A DNA stretch of 40,093 bases from contig BJGN01000010.1 of NCBI GenBank assembly GCA_014190515.1, positions 1 to 40,093 on the forward strand, given 5' to 3'. How positions within the stretch are numbered: the first letter of the stretch is position 1; every line of letters starts with the position of its first letter. This stretch comes from Bacteroidota bacterium. Its GTDB lineage: Bacteria > Bacteroidota > Bacteroidia > Chitinophagales > Saprospiraceae. The translations under genes were made by a program, and so were the position numbers. The notes beneath the pieces are model-generated. The model was not told the origin of the DNA. It worked only from the letters and a program-made list of their open reading frames with translations, and searched no databases. Of the stretch, positions 1 through 8,154 are shown piece by piece.

Positions 1-698
1 TTGCTATCGTAATGGCAGTAACCAATCCTGACGCTGAAAATCCATATCAAAGAGCCAGTATGTTACTGTCGCCCACCAATGCCCCTGGCTTTAATCTGGT
101 TCGAAATATTCCCATTATGGGACATGCTGGGACAGGGTGGGCAAGTCATAGTGAAATCATTTATGATAACGTAAAAATACCGGAAAGTGATTTAATTGGA
201 CCTGAAAATCAAGGCTTTAAACTTGCTCAGGAAAGACTTGGCCCAGGTAGGATTCACCACTGTATGCGGTGGATTGGTATTTGTGAAAGGGCCTTTGATC
301 TCATGTGCCAGCGGGCTGCCAACCGAAAAACGGGCATAAATTCATTTCTTGGTGAAAAACAAATGGTTCAGGAAATGATTGCCGATAGTAGGGCTGAGAT
401 TAATGCCGCCCGTTTAATGGTTTTAAATGCAGCTAATAAAATGGATACATTAGGTCAAAAAGCAGCAGCATTAGAAATATCAACCATCAAATTTTTTGTT
501 GCAGGCATTTTACATAAAGTGCTGGATCGTGCCATTCAGGTTCACGGGGCACTCGGCGTGACCGATGACACCATTCTGGCCTTATATTATAGGGAAGAAA
601 GAGGGGCACGCATCTACGATGGTCCCGATGAAGTACACAAGGCTTCGTTGGCTCGAAAAATTTTACAACAATATGGTTTAAAGGTACATAATGATTAA
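1..698 (+). CDS. Acyl-CoA dehydrogenase, C-terminal part (5' end outside window)
   Basis: The reading frame is open from base 3, so the gene begins upstream of the window and only about 230 C-terminal residues are visible. They cover the end of the middle beta domain and the C-terminal helical domain of the acyl-CoA dehydrogenase family. The segment RLGPGRIHHCMRWIG and the later IQVHGALGVTDD and EERGARIYDGPDEVH are typical of the ACAD10/ACAD11 and bacterial LvaC branch. These FAD enzymes oxidise acyl-CoA, and in this branch act on phosphorylated 4-hydroxyacyl-CoA. The stop codon shares one base with the start of the next gene, a phosphotransferase like the N-terminal half of ACAD10/11. The family call is secure. 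The exact substrate is inferred from the neighbour. Confidence 0.93.
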   Translation, partial: AIVMAVTNPDAENPYQRASMLLSPTNAPGFNLVRNIPIMGHAGTGWASHSEIIYDNVKIPESDLIGPENQGFKLAQERLGPGRIHHCMRWIGICERAFDLMCQRAANRKTGINSFLGEKQMVQEMIADSRAEINAARLMVLNAANKMDTLGQKAAALEISTIKFFVAGILHKVLDRAIQVHGALGVTDDTILALYYREERGARIYDGPDEVHKASLARKILQQYGLKVHND

Positions 699-1753
699 TG
701 TTTATGGCTGATATTTTAAATAACCCAAGAAAAGGCGAAGAATTACCCATTCCTGAACTACTCGATTACCTGAAAACGGTCCTCGACGATATTCACACCA
801 TACAACATGTAAAACAGTTTCAAGGTGGATATTCCAATTTAACCTACTTGCTGGAAACAAACCTAGGCGCATTGGTACTTCGCCGCCCGCCCGTTGGTGC
901 AAATATTCAAAGCGCGCATGACATGTCGAGGGAATTCAAGGTCCTTTCCTTGCTTTATCCCTTATTTCATAAAATACCCAAACCCATCCATTTTTGCTCT
1001 GACACAACCATTATAGGTGCTCCCTTTTACCTGATGGAAAAAGTGGAAGGACTCATTTTAAGGAATGCGCTTCCTGCGTCAATCTCTTTAGACGAAAAAA
1101 CAATGGCCTCGCTATCAGATTCCTTTGTGAAAAATCTGGTCGATTTACATGCCATCGATTGCACTCAACCTAATATATCCGCTTTAGGCAAACCCGAAGG
1201 TTATGTGCAAAGGCAAGTTTCGGGATGGATAGACCGATATCGCAATGCAGAAACTTTTCATATTCCCAGCATGCATTTCCTGATGGAATACCTACCCTTA
1301 TCCATGCCTTCAACCAACGATACTTCCCTGATTCACAATGACTACAAATTTGACAATCTCGTTCTCAATGAATCCAATCCCGCTGAAATATTAGCCGTTT
1401 TAGACTGGGAAATGTGTACCATTGGAGATCCATTGATGGACCTGGGCACCTCTTTAGCTTATTGGTTCGAAGCAACTGAAATGAATCCTCTTGTGAAAAG
1501 TTTCGCCAATTTAACCTGGCTTCCCGGGAACAAAACGAGACAGGAAATATGGGATTATTATATTCAGTTAAGTGGTAGGAAAAACACTGACAGTGCCTTT
1601 TATTTTGCCTTCGGCTGTTTCAAAGTAGCTACCATTATTCAGCAAATATATGCCCGTTACGCAAAAGGTATCACCAATGACCCTCGCTTCGCCCATTTAG
1701 ACAAATTAGTACTGGCATTTGGCGATCGTGGAAAATTAGCCGTCCGGTTATGA
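698..1753 (+). CDS. ACAD10/11-type (LvaA-like) phosphotransferase
   Basis: This 351-residue protein has the aminoglycoside phosphotransferase/choline kinase fold. Residues 40-75 hold the glycine-rich loop and the LVLRRPP strand typical of the ACAD10/11 kinase domain. The catalytic loop is H213-N-D215-x4-N220, and the metal-binding DWE begins at D236 in VLDWEMCTIGDPLMDLG. In animals the kinase and dehydrogenase are one polypeptide (ACAD11). In Pseudomonas levulinate catabolism they are separate (LvaA and LvaC). Here they are separate but translationally coupled through a TAATG stop/start overlap. By analogy the pair would phosphorylate a 4-hydroxyacyl-CoA and convert it to an enoyl-CoA for beta-oxidation. 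A second start at 704 (third codon) is possible. Fold and partner are strongly supported; the substrate is inferred. Confidence 0.85.
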   Translation: MFMADILNNPRKGEELPIPELLDYLKTVLDDIHTIQHVKQFQGGYSNLTYLLETNLGALVLRRPPVGANIQSAHDMSREFKVLSLLYPLFHKIPKPIHFCSDTTIIGAPFYLMEKVEGLILRNALPASISLDEKTMASLSDSFVKNLVDLHAIDCTQPNISALGKPEGYVQRQVSGWIDRYRNAETFHIPSMHFLMEYLPLSMPSTNDTSLIHNDYKFDNLVLNESNPAEILAVLDWEMCTIGDPLMDLGTSLAYWFEATEMNPLVKSFANLTWLPGNKTRQEIWDYYIQLSGRKNTDSAFYFAFGCFKVATIIQQIYARYAKGITNDPRFAHLDKLVLAFGDRGKLAVRL

Positions 1754-1807
1754 TGCGATGCTTCGTTTCTCCACACAAAATGCCTGGGCATCAAATATCA
1801 AAAATGA

Positions 1808-1815
1808 TATCTTTG
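1808..1815 (+). promoter_or_regulatory. Possible -7 element (TATCTTTG)
   Basis: An exact match to the Bacteroidota -7 consensus TAnnTTTG lies about 110 bases upstream of the glucosaminidase start. No clear TTTG box is seen 19-21 bases upstream, so the match could be chance. Confidence 0.3.
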
Positions 1816-1889
1816 CGTTCTTAATGAACTTTTGGATGGAACCGAAAAGGATGCGAACGATTCATAAACACATGAAATATTATATATTT

Positions 1890-1941
1890 AAGTTGGCTGA
1901 AATCAACTTTATCAGCTCAAACAGAATGGCTGAAGTCAGCC
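1890..1941 (+). repeat. Pair of related short palindromes (REP-like) running into a start codon
   Basis: Two imperfect palindromes lie side by side. AAGTTG (1890-1895) pairs with CAACTT (1904-1909), and GGCTGA (1928-1933) pairs with TCAGCC (1936-1941). They share the core GGCTGAAATCA / GGCTGAAGTCA. The second contains the likely ATG (1926) of the glucosaminidase gene at its left edge. Short palindromes built on a GGCT-AGCC core are dispersed in many Bacteroidota genomes, so this may be a degraded copy of such an element. Whether it recurs elsewhere cannot be seen here. Confidence 0.45.
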
Positions 1942-2969
1942 TACGCAAGATAGAAAAATGTTTTCTCTCTCTCTTATTTTTTATTATTATTTCATCTCCC
2001 GGAATGGCTCAAGGTGATATTGACGTAAAAAAGAAATATATAGAACAATTCAGGTGGATAGCCTTGAAAGAAATGGAACTTACAGGCATTCCCGCTGCGA
2101 TAAAACTTGCACAGGGTTTGTTGGAATCAAATGCGGGTTTTAGTACACTCGCCACCGAAGCAAACAATCATTTTGGCATGAAATGTCACAATGACTGGAC
2201 CGGTTTAACCTACTTTAAAGAAGATGATGACCGAGATGATAAAGGCCGGTTAATTCCCTCTTGTTTTCGAAAATTTTCTTCCCCAGAAGAAAGTTATCAC
2301 GCTCATTCTCTTTGGCTTACACAAAGACCAAGATATAGTAATTTGTTTACTTTAGATCCAGATGACTATAAAGGCTGGGCTCATGGTCTTAAAAAAGCTG
2401 GCTACGCTACCGATCCAGCTTATGGCGACAAACTTATTTCCATTATTGAGAAATTTGAACTTCATAAAATACAGCCGGTTCAAAAACCGCCAGTAGAACT
2501 TACCTTTGAGGTTCAGGCTGAAACTACAAAAAGTGGAAAAATCCTCCAAAAAGAATCTGTGAAAACAGCCGCAGTCGTTGACCATTCCAAATCGGGCGTT
2601 TGGGTAATGAATGAGGTTCGATTTGTTTATGCAAAACCTGGAATAAAATTTACTGACATTGCAAAAATGTATGATATCCCTCTAAAAAAACTCCCTAAGT
2701 TTAATCCTCCCTTATTAAATAAGTCTTTAGATCAACTTTCGGAAAACCACCGCATTTTTCTTGAACCAAAAAGAAAAGAATTTCATGGTGAGCAAAAATG
2801 GCATGTCGTTCAGGCCAATGAGACATTACAAAGTATTGCTGACTATTATGCCATTCAAACAGAGCCTCTCCGCAAGAGAAACAGACTTTTCGAAAAGGAA
2901 GAACCAACCATAGGTACAAAATTGAAACTAAATGGAAAAAAAATTAGGATCCGTTCCTTGCGTAATTAA
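1926..2969 (+). CDS. Secreted glucosaminidase (FlgJ-like) with LysM domains
   Basis: The longest open frame begins at 1758, but the ATG at 1926 is chosen because it places a signal peptide (FLSLLFFIIISSPGMAQ) near the N-terminus; the upstream part looks like untranslated leader. After cleavage comes a glucosaminidase domain of roughly 140 residues (NAGase, FlgJ C-terminal family) with the catalytic glutamate in AQGLLESNAGFS and the conserved NNHFGMKC and YATDPAYGDKL segments. The C-terminal third holds one weak LysM (VRFVYAKPGIKFTDIAKMY) and one clear LysM (WHVVQANETLQSIADYY). The enzyme should cleave beta-1,4 bonds next to N-acetylglucosamine in peptidoglycan in the periplasm, with LysM binding glycan. 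It is probably transcribed on its own; the next gene has its own promoter. Confidence 0.88.
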   Translation: MAEVSLRKIEKCFLSLLFFIIISSPGMAQGDIDVKKKYIEQFRWIALKEMELTGIPAAIKLAQGLLESNAGFSTLATEANNHFGMKCHNDWTGLTYFKEDDDRDDKGRLIPSCFRKFSSPEESYHAHSLWLTQRPRYSNLFTLDPDDYKGWAHGLKKAGYATDPAYGDKLISIIEKFELHKIQPVQKPPVELTFEVQAETTKSGKILQKESVKTAAVVDHSKSGVWVMNEVRFVYAKPGIKFTDIAKMYDIPLKKLPKFNPPLLNKSLDQLSENHRIFLEPKRKEFHGEQKWHVVQANETLQSIADYYAIQTEPLRKRNRLFEKEEPTIGTKLKLNGKKIRIRSLRN

Positions 2970-2975
2970 TAACAA

Positions 2976-3008
2976 TTTGTGCTAATTTATTACTTCATTT
3001 TATTTTTG
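2976..3008 (+). promoter_or_regulatory. Bacteroidota-type promoter (TTTG-N21-TATTTTTG)
   Basis: A -33 box TTTG (2976-2979) and an exact -7 box TATTTTTG (3001-3008) are separated by 21 bases, the spacing typical of the phylum's primary sigma factor. The start codon of the following outer-membrane protein gene lies about 49 bases downstream. Confidence 0.6.
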
Positions 3009-3056
3009 TTTACCTTGTACCTGTCATTTACCTAACTACACAAAAGTTACCTAATT

Positions 3057-3806
3057 ATGAGAAATATTATCCTTTTGTTCTTATTCATCCTTTTCACTGT
3101 TAATACTTACGCACAAAGTTCTGCTTTTGGATTTAAAGGAGGTCCGTTAATGGGTTTGCAACGCTGGGATAATAGCTTTCAAACCGAACCTCTTTTTCGT
3201 TATCAGGGAAGTGTATTTATAGAATCGTATGAGGAAGACAGCCCTTTTTCTTTGTTTGCTCAAGCTGGTTATCATATAAAAGGCAGTTCACTGCGAACTT
3301 ATTCTACGGTTTTTATTCGACCCGATGGATCTCAACAGACCTTACCCAGCCAATTTACACCGTTGGAATTCAGAAATGTATCCTTGATTGTCGGTGCAAA
3401 ACAGAGAGTTGGAAGTGGTTTCATGGGAGGGCAACCTTACTATATGTTTGGTGTGAGAGGGGATTATACGGTTAATACCAAATTTGGATTTGGAGATCCG
3501 TCCATAAATCCTTTTTACTCTTATATTTATCCTTTTGAGGGCTTCGTCCGTAAATTTAATTATGGTTTTTCTGTAGGTGGCGGTATGGAGCTACCTTTTT
3601 CAAAATTAATTGGTATGATTGTCGAATTATCCGTTAATCCTGATCTTTCTCAGCAATATAACCAACCTGCCATACCTAATATTAGAAATCCAAATCCTTA
3701 TGGATCTTCCTCATTGATAACTATTCCCGAAAGAAAAATAGCTAATTTGACCATTGAACTTTCTGTTGGATTCCGTTTTATACACAAAGTCATTCTTGTT
3801 GATTAA
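3057..3806 (+). CDS. Outer-membrane beta-barrel protein (PorT-like family)
   Basis: This protein of 249 residues begins with a clear Sec signal peptide (residues 1-19, cut after TYAQ). The mature part alternates short amphipathic strands rich in Gly, Tyr and Phe (FGFKGGPLMGLQRW, SLFAQAGYHIKGSSL, NYGFSVGGGMELPF) and ends in the beta-strand IELSVGFRFIHKV, as in small eight- to ten-stranded barrels of the outer membrane. Its overall look is that of the PorT/OMP_b-brl_2 group common in Bacteroidota. No enzymatic motif is seen and the exact role is unknown. It has its own predicted promoter and precedes lptB by 31 bases, so read-through into lptB is possible. Confidence 0.75.
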   Translation: MRNIILLFLFILFTVNTYAQSSAFGFKGGPLMGLQRWDNSFQTEPLFRYQGSVFIESYEEDSPFSLFAQAGYHIKGSSLRTYSTVFIRPDGSQQTLPSQFTPLEFRNVSLIVGAKQRVGSGFMGGQPYYMFGVRGDYTVNTKFGFGDPSINPFYSYIYPFEGFVRKFNYGFSVGGGMELPFSKLIGMIVELSVNPDLSQQYNQPAIPNIRNPNPYGSSSLITIPERKIANLTIELSVGFRFIHKVILVD

Positions 3807-3837
3807 TTAGGTTTCATACGAACACAATTTTAATATC

Positions 3838-4590
3838 ATGCTATTACAGTCAACATCGTTGGAAAAATATTACGGTAAAAGACCCGTTGTGAAAAAAGTT
3901 TCCATCGAAGTTAATAGGGGGGAAATTGTTGGGCTGCTAGGTCCAAACGGCGCGGGAAAAACTACCACTTTTTATATGCTCGTTGGTTTTGTCAGACCCG
4001 ACGCCGGCAATGTATTTTTGGGAGAGGACGAAATCACTTCCTTGCCTATGTTTCGAAGGGCTCAAAAAGGAATAAGTTATCTGCCACAGGAGGCCTCCAT
4101 ATTTCGTAAATTAAGTGTTGAAGACAATATAAAGGCTATTCTCGAGATGACTTCTCTTTCTTCGCATCAGAGAAATGAAAAATTAGAAAGTTTATTAGAT
4201 GAATTTGGCTTAACTAAAATAAGAAAAAATCGGGGCGATACTTTATCCGGTGGGGAACGTCGCCGAACAGAAATTGCCCGCGCCCTGGCGGTAGATCCTT
4301 ACTTTATTTTACTTGATGAACCCTTTGCTGGTATTGATCCCATTGCCGTTGAGGATATTCAGGGTATCGTCGCAAGACTAAAAACTAAAAATATTGGTAT
4401 CCTCATCACTGACCATAATGTACAGGAAACCCTCTCTATAACCGACCGTGCTTATTTAATGTTTGAAGGTAGTATATTAAAAGCTGGAACGGCCCAAGAA
4501 CTTGCTGATGACGAAATGGTAAGGAAAGTTTATCTTGGAAAAAATTTCGAGCTGAGGAAAAAACGTAACGTTGATATTATTAATCCATGA
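3838..4590 (+). CDS. lptB: LPS export ABC transporter ATP-binding protein LptB
   Basis: This 250-residue ABC ATPase carries a Walker A motif (GPNGAGKTT, about residues 36-44), a Q-loop (YLPQEASIF), the signature LSGGERRR, Walker B with the catalytic glutamate ([13 protein letters not shown]) and the switch histidine (ITDHNV). The combination [16 protein letters not shown] plus [14 protein letters not shown] is diagnostic of LptB, which drives extraction of lipopolysaccharide from the inner membrane with LptF and LptG. No lptF, lptG, lptA or lptC lies in the window. The stop overlaps the start of a small lipoprotein gene by four bases (ATGA), which suggests translational coupling. Confidence 0.95.
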   Translation: MLLQSTSLEKYYGKRPVVKKVSIEVNRGEIVGLLGPNGAGKTTTFYMLVGFVRPDAGNVFLGEDEITSLPMFRRAQKGISYLPQEASIFRKLSVEDNIKAILEMTSLSSHQRNEKLESLLDEFGLTKIRKNRGDTLSGGERRRTEIARALAVDPYFILLDEPFAGIDPIAVEDIQGIVARLKTKNIGILITDHNVQETLSITDRAYLMFEGSILKAGTAQELADDEMVRKVYLGKNFELRKKRNVDIINP

Positions 4591-4892
4591 CAAACCTGTT
4601 TTTACGAAAATCCCACATATTTTCTTTTTCTAAATATCTATGCTTCCTGTGGATATCTATATCGGTTATTTCCTGCACCGAACCTCCACCTTTAAAACTT
4701 ACTTCCACCCAAAGAACAGAAGTTGATACCTTGTATTTAAGAATAGTCAATCCCTTAGGAAAACAATTAGACTCAACTTGTGAAGCGAACAAAGAAAAAA
4801 AAATTCAGATGCTTCTGGATTCCATGCGAAATGTTCGACTTTCCGAGGAGGAAAATTTAAGGTTAAAGTATTTGCAGAATGAAAATAAATAA
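4587..4892 (+). CDS. Small lipoprotein of unknown function (first of a tandem pair)
   Basis: This 101-residue protein starts inside the lptB stop codon. A hydrophobic segment (residues 18-29) ends in the lipobox VISC, so Cys30 should be lipidated. The mature part is charged and helical, with C65-E-x9-L-L-D-S79 near the middle of the helix. The next gene encodes another lipoprotein with the same C-E-x9-LLDS pattern at identical spacing, so the two may be diverged duplicates. I do not recognise the family. Coupling to lptB hints at an envelope role but does not prove one. Confidence 0.7.
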   Translation: MTNLFLRKSHIFSFSKYLCFLWISISVISCTEPPPLKLTSTQRTEVDTLYLRIVNPLGKQLDSTCEANKEKKIQMLLDSMRNVRLSEEENLRLKYLQNENK

Positions 4893-5247
4893 AACCTTTC
4901 CTTTTTTATTTATGCCTTACCTGCTTTTCTTCACTTGCAGCTGCTTGAATAATGAAGAATATTCTCCTGATGAGATTCAGCAACTTATTCAAAATGAAGT
5001 GGATAAAAGGGTGAATGAATATGTCTCCATTCGAAAAGCTCAATGTGAAGAAGGTTTACTTACCGAAGCTACCCGTTTGCTCGACTCTATATTAATAGCT
5101 GAAGCAAGAGAAATGCGAGATACGCTCTTTCAACCAGCAAAGCCAGAAAGACCAGAAACGCCAACTTTTAAAAAACTGGATGAAGATATTCCCCTTAAGC
5201 CTCTTTTTGAAAAGAGAGATTCTCTTTCAAAAAAACAACCATTTTAG
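4879..5247 (+). CDS. Small lipoprotein of unknown function (second of a tandem pair)
   Basis: This 122-residue protein overlaps the preceding lipoprotein gene by 14 bases. It has a signal segment FPFLFMPYLLFFT, a likely lipobox TCSC (Cys22; Cys20 less likely), then a predicted helix containing C56-E-x9-L-L-D-S70, the same signature as the upstream neighbour. The tail is rich in proline, lysine and glutamate (KPERPETPTFKKL). No known domain is recognised. It closes the lptB transcription unit; a 7-bp hairpin (5233-5239 with 5247-5253) overlaps its stop codon but has no T-run, so it is not a convincing terminator. Confidence 0.7.
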   Translation: MKINKTFPFLFMPYLLFFTCSCLNNEEYSPDEIQQLIQNEVDKRVNEYVSIRKAQCEEGLLTEATRLLDSILIAEAREMRDTLFQPAKPERPETPTFKKLDEDIPLKPLFEKRDSLSKKQPF

Positions 5248-5250
5248 TTG

Positions 5251-5281
5251 TTTGCACTCTTGGAAAAAATCTGCATTTTTG
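5251..5281 (+). promoter_or_regulatory. Promoter of the Bat operon (TTTG-N19-CATTTTTG)
   Basis: TTTG (5251-5254) and CATTTTTG (5274-5281) are 19 bases apart. The -7 box matches TAnnTTTG at all but the first base. It sits 30 bases upstream of the moxR start and is the only good candidate for the following seven-kilobase operon. Confidence 0.5.
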
Positions 5282-5312
5282 TGAACTATTTTTAAAAACA
5301 AACGTGTTTATT

Positions 5313-6311
5313 ATGCAAAATATTGATATTGAAGCGATTAATACACAAATCCGTATTGATAGCGCTTTTTTAGAAGATTTAAAAAAGGAAACGCAAAAGG
5401 TTATTGTCGGTCAGGAACAAATGATTGACCGATTACTTTTAGGCCTCTTGACAAATGGACATGTTTTATTGGAAGGTTTACCTGGATTAGCTAAAACTAT
5501 GGCCATCAAAGCTTTATCAAAAGCTATTAATTCAAAATTTAGTCGCATCCAATTTACCCCAGACTTACTACCCGCCGATATCATTGGCACCATGATATAT
5601 AATCCCAGCCTGAATGAATTTACCGTTAGAAAAGGACCCATTTTTGCCAATTTTATCCTTACTGATGAGATAAATAGAGCACCGGCTAAAGTTCAAAGTG
5701 CCTTACTGGAAGCTATGCAGGAAAAACAGGTGACCATTGGTAATGAAACCTTTTTCCTGGAAGAGCCTTTTCTGGTATTGGCAACTCAAAACCCTATTGA
5801 GCAAGAGGGTACTTATCCGTTGCCAGAAGCTCAGGTAGATCGTTTTATGCTAAAAGTGAAAATTGGTTATCCAACTTTATTGGAAGAAAAAGAAATCATT
5901 CGGCGCAGTTTGCTTGAGGAAAACCCGGAAAATACCATCCGAGCTGTCGTTCAACCTGCTGATATTTTAAAAGCCAGGCAGTCCGTCAAAAGAATATATA
6001 TGGACGAGAAAATCGAAAGATATATCCTCGATATTGTTTTCGCTACCCGTTTTCCACAAAATTATGGGCTTGGGGAATTGTCCAATCTTATCCAGTACGG
6101 CGCTTCTCCCCGCGCCAGCGTTAATCTGGCCATAGCCGGTAAAGCCAACGCTTTCCTTCACAGACGTGGTTTTGTTATCCCGGAAGATATCCGCCAGATT
6201 TGTCCCGATATTTTGAGGCATCGCATTGGCTTAACCTACGAAGCAGAAGCAGAAAATGTTACCCAGGAGGATATCATTACTAAGATCCTTAATAAAATAG
6301 AGGTTCCCTAA
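5313..6311 (+). CDS. MoxR-family AAA+ ATPase of the Bat operon
   Basis: This is an AAA_3 type ATPase of about 332 residues. It has Walker A (EGLPGLAKTM), Walker B (FILTDEINRAP), the MoxR-specific ALLEAMQEKQVTI helix, sensor 1 (LATQNPIEQEGTYPLPEAQVDRF) and the C-terminal lid domain (YGASPRASVNLAIAGKA, VIPEDIRQI). MoxR ATPases act as chaperones that activate or insert partners containing von Willebrand A domains. Here it heads a co-directional set with DUF58, BatA, BatB-C and BatD, the classical Bacteroidota aerotolerance arrangement. A GTG at 5304 would add three residues, but the ATG at 5313 is preferred. Confidence 0.93.
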   Translation: MQNIDIEAINTQIRIDSAFLEDLKKETQKVIVGQEQMIDRLLLGLLTNGHVLLEGLPGLAKTMAIKALSKAINSKFSRIQFTPDLLPADIIGTMIYNPSLNEFTVRKGPIFANFILTDEINRAPAKVQSALLEAMQEKQVTIGNETFFLEEPFLVLATQNPIEQEGTYPLPEAQVDRFMLKVKIGYPTLLEEKEIIRRSLLEENPENTIRAVVQPADILKARQSVKRIYMDEKIERYILDIVFATRFPQNYGLGELSNLIQYGASPRASVNLAIAGKANAFLHRRGFVIPEDIRQICPDILRHRIGLTYEAEAENVTQEDIITKILNKIEVP

Positions 6312-6323
6312 TTTATACCTTCT

Positions 6324-7193
6324 ATGGACACTGCAGAATTACTAAAAAAGGTTCGTCGTATCGAATTGAAAATTAAATCGCTGAGCAAAAATATTTTCTC
6401 AGGTGAATATCATAGTGCCTTCAAAGGCAGAGGTATGTCTTTTAGTGAAGTTCGCAGTTACCAATATGGAGACGATGTTAGAAATATTGACTGGAATGTT
6501 ACCGCAAGGGCCAATGAACCTTTCGTCAAAATATTTGAAGAAGAAAGGGAACTTACCATTATTATTTTAGTGGATGTTAGTGGTTCTTCCTCCTTTGGAA
6601 GCAAAATACAGCGAAAATCAGAGGTTTTTACGGAAATTTGTGCCATGCTTGCCTTTTCTGCCAGCCAAAATAACGATAAGGTAGGGGTCATCCTCTTTTC
6701 TGACAAAATCGAAAAATTTATTCCCCCTAAAAAAGGTAAACAACATACGCTAAGAATTATTCGGGAGTTATTAGATTTTACACCCGATACTTCAGGTACT
6801 GATATTGCGCTCGCTCTTCAGTATCTGACCAATATTCTCAAGAAAAAGGCTATTTGCTTTATTTTAAGTGATTTTCAAGCAGACAATTATGAAACAGCTT
6901 TGAAAATAGCCGCTAAAAAACATGATATTATCGGATTCAGGGTTTCCGACCCTCGTGAAGCTGAACTCCCCGATGTCGGACTATTGCAAATAAGGGATCC
7001 TGAAACAGGTGAAACAGGTTGGATTGACACCCATGACGGGGATGCTATGGCTTCCTATAACCTCACCTTCAAAAAAAATAAAGATGCTTTTTACCGACAT
7101 TTTAAAAAAAGTAAAACGGGCGTCATAGATATGAGTATTCAAGATTCCTACGTTCTTGCTCTCCTTCAGTTTTTCAAAAAAAGAGCCTCTTGA
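6324..7193 (+). CDS. DUF58 domain protein of the Bat operon
   Basis: This cytoplasmic protein of 289 residues lacks a signal peptide or membrane segment. It contains the DUF58 hallmark (GRGMSFSEVRSYQYGDDVRNIDWNV split around residues 36-60, then ARANEPFVKIFEEERE) followed by a VWA-like fold with the metal-site-like motif VDVSGSSSFGS and FILSDF. DUF58 proteins nearly always follow MoxR ATPases and are thought to be their substrates or adaptors. The gene starts 12 bases after moxR and its stop shares a base with the next start. Molecular function is not established. Confidence 0.9.
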   Translation: MDTAELLKKVRRIELKIKSLSKNIFSGEYHSAFKGRGMSFSEVRSYQYGDDVRNIDWNVTARANEPFVKIFEEERELTIIILVDVSGSSSFGSKIQRKSEVFTEICAMLAFSASQNNDKVGVILFSDKIEKFIPPKKGKQHTLRIIRELLDFTPDTSGTDIALALQYLTNILKKKAICFILSDFQADNYETALKIAAKKHDIIGFRVSDPREAELPDVGLLQIRDPETGETGWIDTHDGDAMASYNLTFKKNKDAFYRHFKKSKTGVIDMSIQDSYVLALLQFFKKRAS

Positions 7194-8140
7194 TGAATAC
7201 CAGACTAGCTGCATATTTTATTGGTTTCCTTTTCTCTTTTACGCTGAATGCACAAAAGACGATTTCTATATCCTCAGACAAGCAACAATTAATTATTGGC
7301 GACCCTCTTTCCGTTAAAATCAGTGTAACTTATGGGTTGGAAGAAAATATTTCCTTTCCTTCGTTTAAACAAATGATAGGTGACAGTCCCTTCGAACTGT
7401 TAAAAACGGTCTCCACTGATACCATTTTACTCGATAATGGTGAACAACAATTCATTCGCGAATTACTATTAACTTCCTTTGAACCAGGACAATATACTTT
7501 AGGTCCTATTAGAATTCCCGTGGCAGGGAACCAAACATCTTTTGACTCCATTACTTCGAATGGTGTTCAAGTTAAGGTCTTGCCTCTCCCAATGAAAAAT
7601 GACTCCTCGGAAATAAAACCAATCAGAGATATTTGGAAAGAAAATAAAAACTGGCAAGATTGGTTACCGTTTATCTATGTTTTGTGCGGACTTTTTATAC
7701 TGTTTTTTATTGTTTTATGGCTTAGAAAAAGAAGAAAAATCAAGATTATTACCCCTGAAATTCCGCTTGAAATAGTTTCCCCGGTAAAAGAGGCGCTTGA
7801 AAAAATGGATTGGTTGTCTAAGCAAAATTTCCTTGAACAGAAGGATTTTGTCAATTATCATTATGAATTGGGTGTTATTTTTCGGGCATTCCTGGAGAAA
7901 CAATTTGAGGTTAATTTATTGGATTTACCCACCGCTGAAGTGTTGGAAAAAATACAGCATTTACCCATATCATCTCTTCTCTCTGAAAAAATGATTGCTT
8001 GGATGAAAACCGTAGATTTAGTAAAATTTGCAAAATATGAACCCACTTATTCTTTCCATGAAGAAGCGTTTCAAGAGGTGAAACAATTTTTAACCCAATT
8101 TTTGTCGGAGGAAAGTTCAATCACGTCTGAAAATAAATAA
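7193..8140 (+). CDS. BatD-like single-pass membrane protein of the Bat operon
   Basis: The ATG at 7193 overlaps the DUF58 stop by one base; a TTG at 7190 is less likely. A signal peptide (residues 1-21, ending LNAQ) leads a periplasmic beta-rich region of about 140 residues. This is followed by one transmembrane helix (FIYVLCGLFILFFIVLWL) with a positive stop (RKRRK), and a cytoplasmic helical domain of about 115 residues. This is the same layout as BatD further down the operon. Both tails share a pattern of F-x2-Q-x-DF-x-N-x3-EL-x4-R-x-FL. No enzymatic motif is seen. It probably forms part of the membrane complex worked on by MoxR. Confidence 0.75.
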   Translation: MNTRLAAYFIGFLFSFTLNAQKTISISSDKQQLIIGDPLSVKISVTYGLEENISFPSFKQMIGDSPFELLKTVSTDTILLDNGEQQFIRELLLTSFEPGQYTLGPIRIPVAGNQTSFDSITSNGVQVKVLPLPMKNDSSEIKPIRDIWKENKNWQDWLPFIYVLCGLFILFFIVLWLRKRRKIKIITPEIPLEIVSPVKEALEKMDWLSKQNFLEQKDFVNYHYELGVIFRAFLEKQFEVNLLDLPTAEVLEKIQHLPISSLLSEKMIAWMKTVDLVKFAKYEPTYSFHEEAFQEVKQFLTQFLSEESSITSENK

Positions 8141-8154
8141 TTACCCCTATTATT

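Noticed and set aside
5233-5253. Hairpin AAACAAC/GTTGTTT at the end of the second lipoprotein gene
   Set aside because: Its stem is purely A/T-rich apart from two pairs, it has no T-tail, and it overlaps the -33 box of the Bat promoter; it may be chance.
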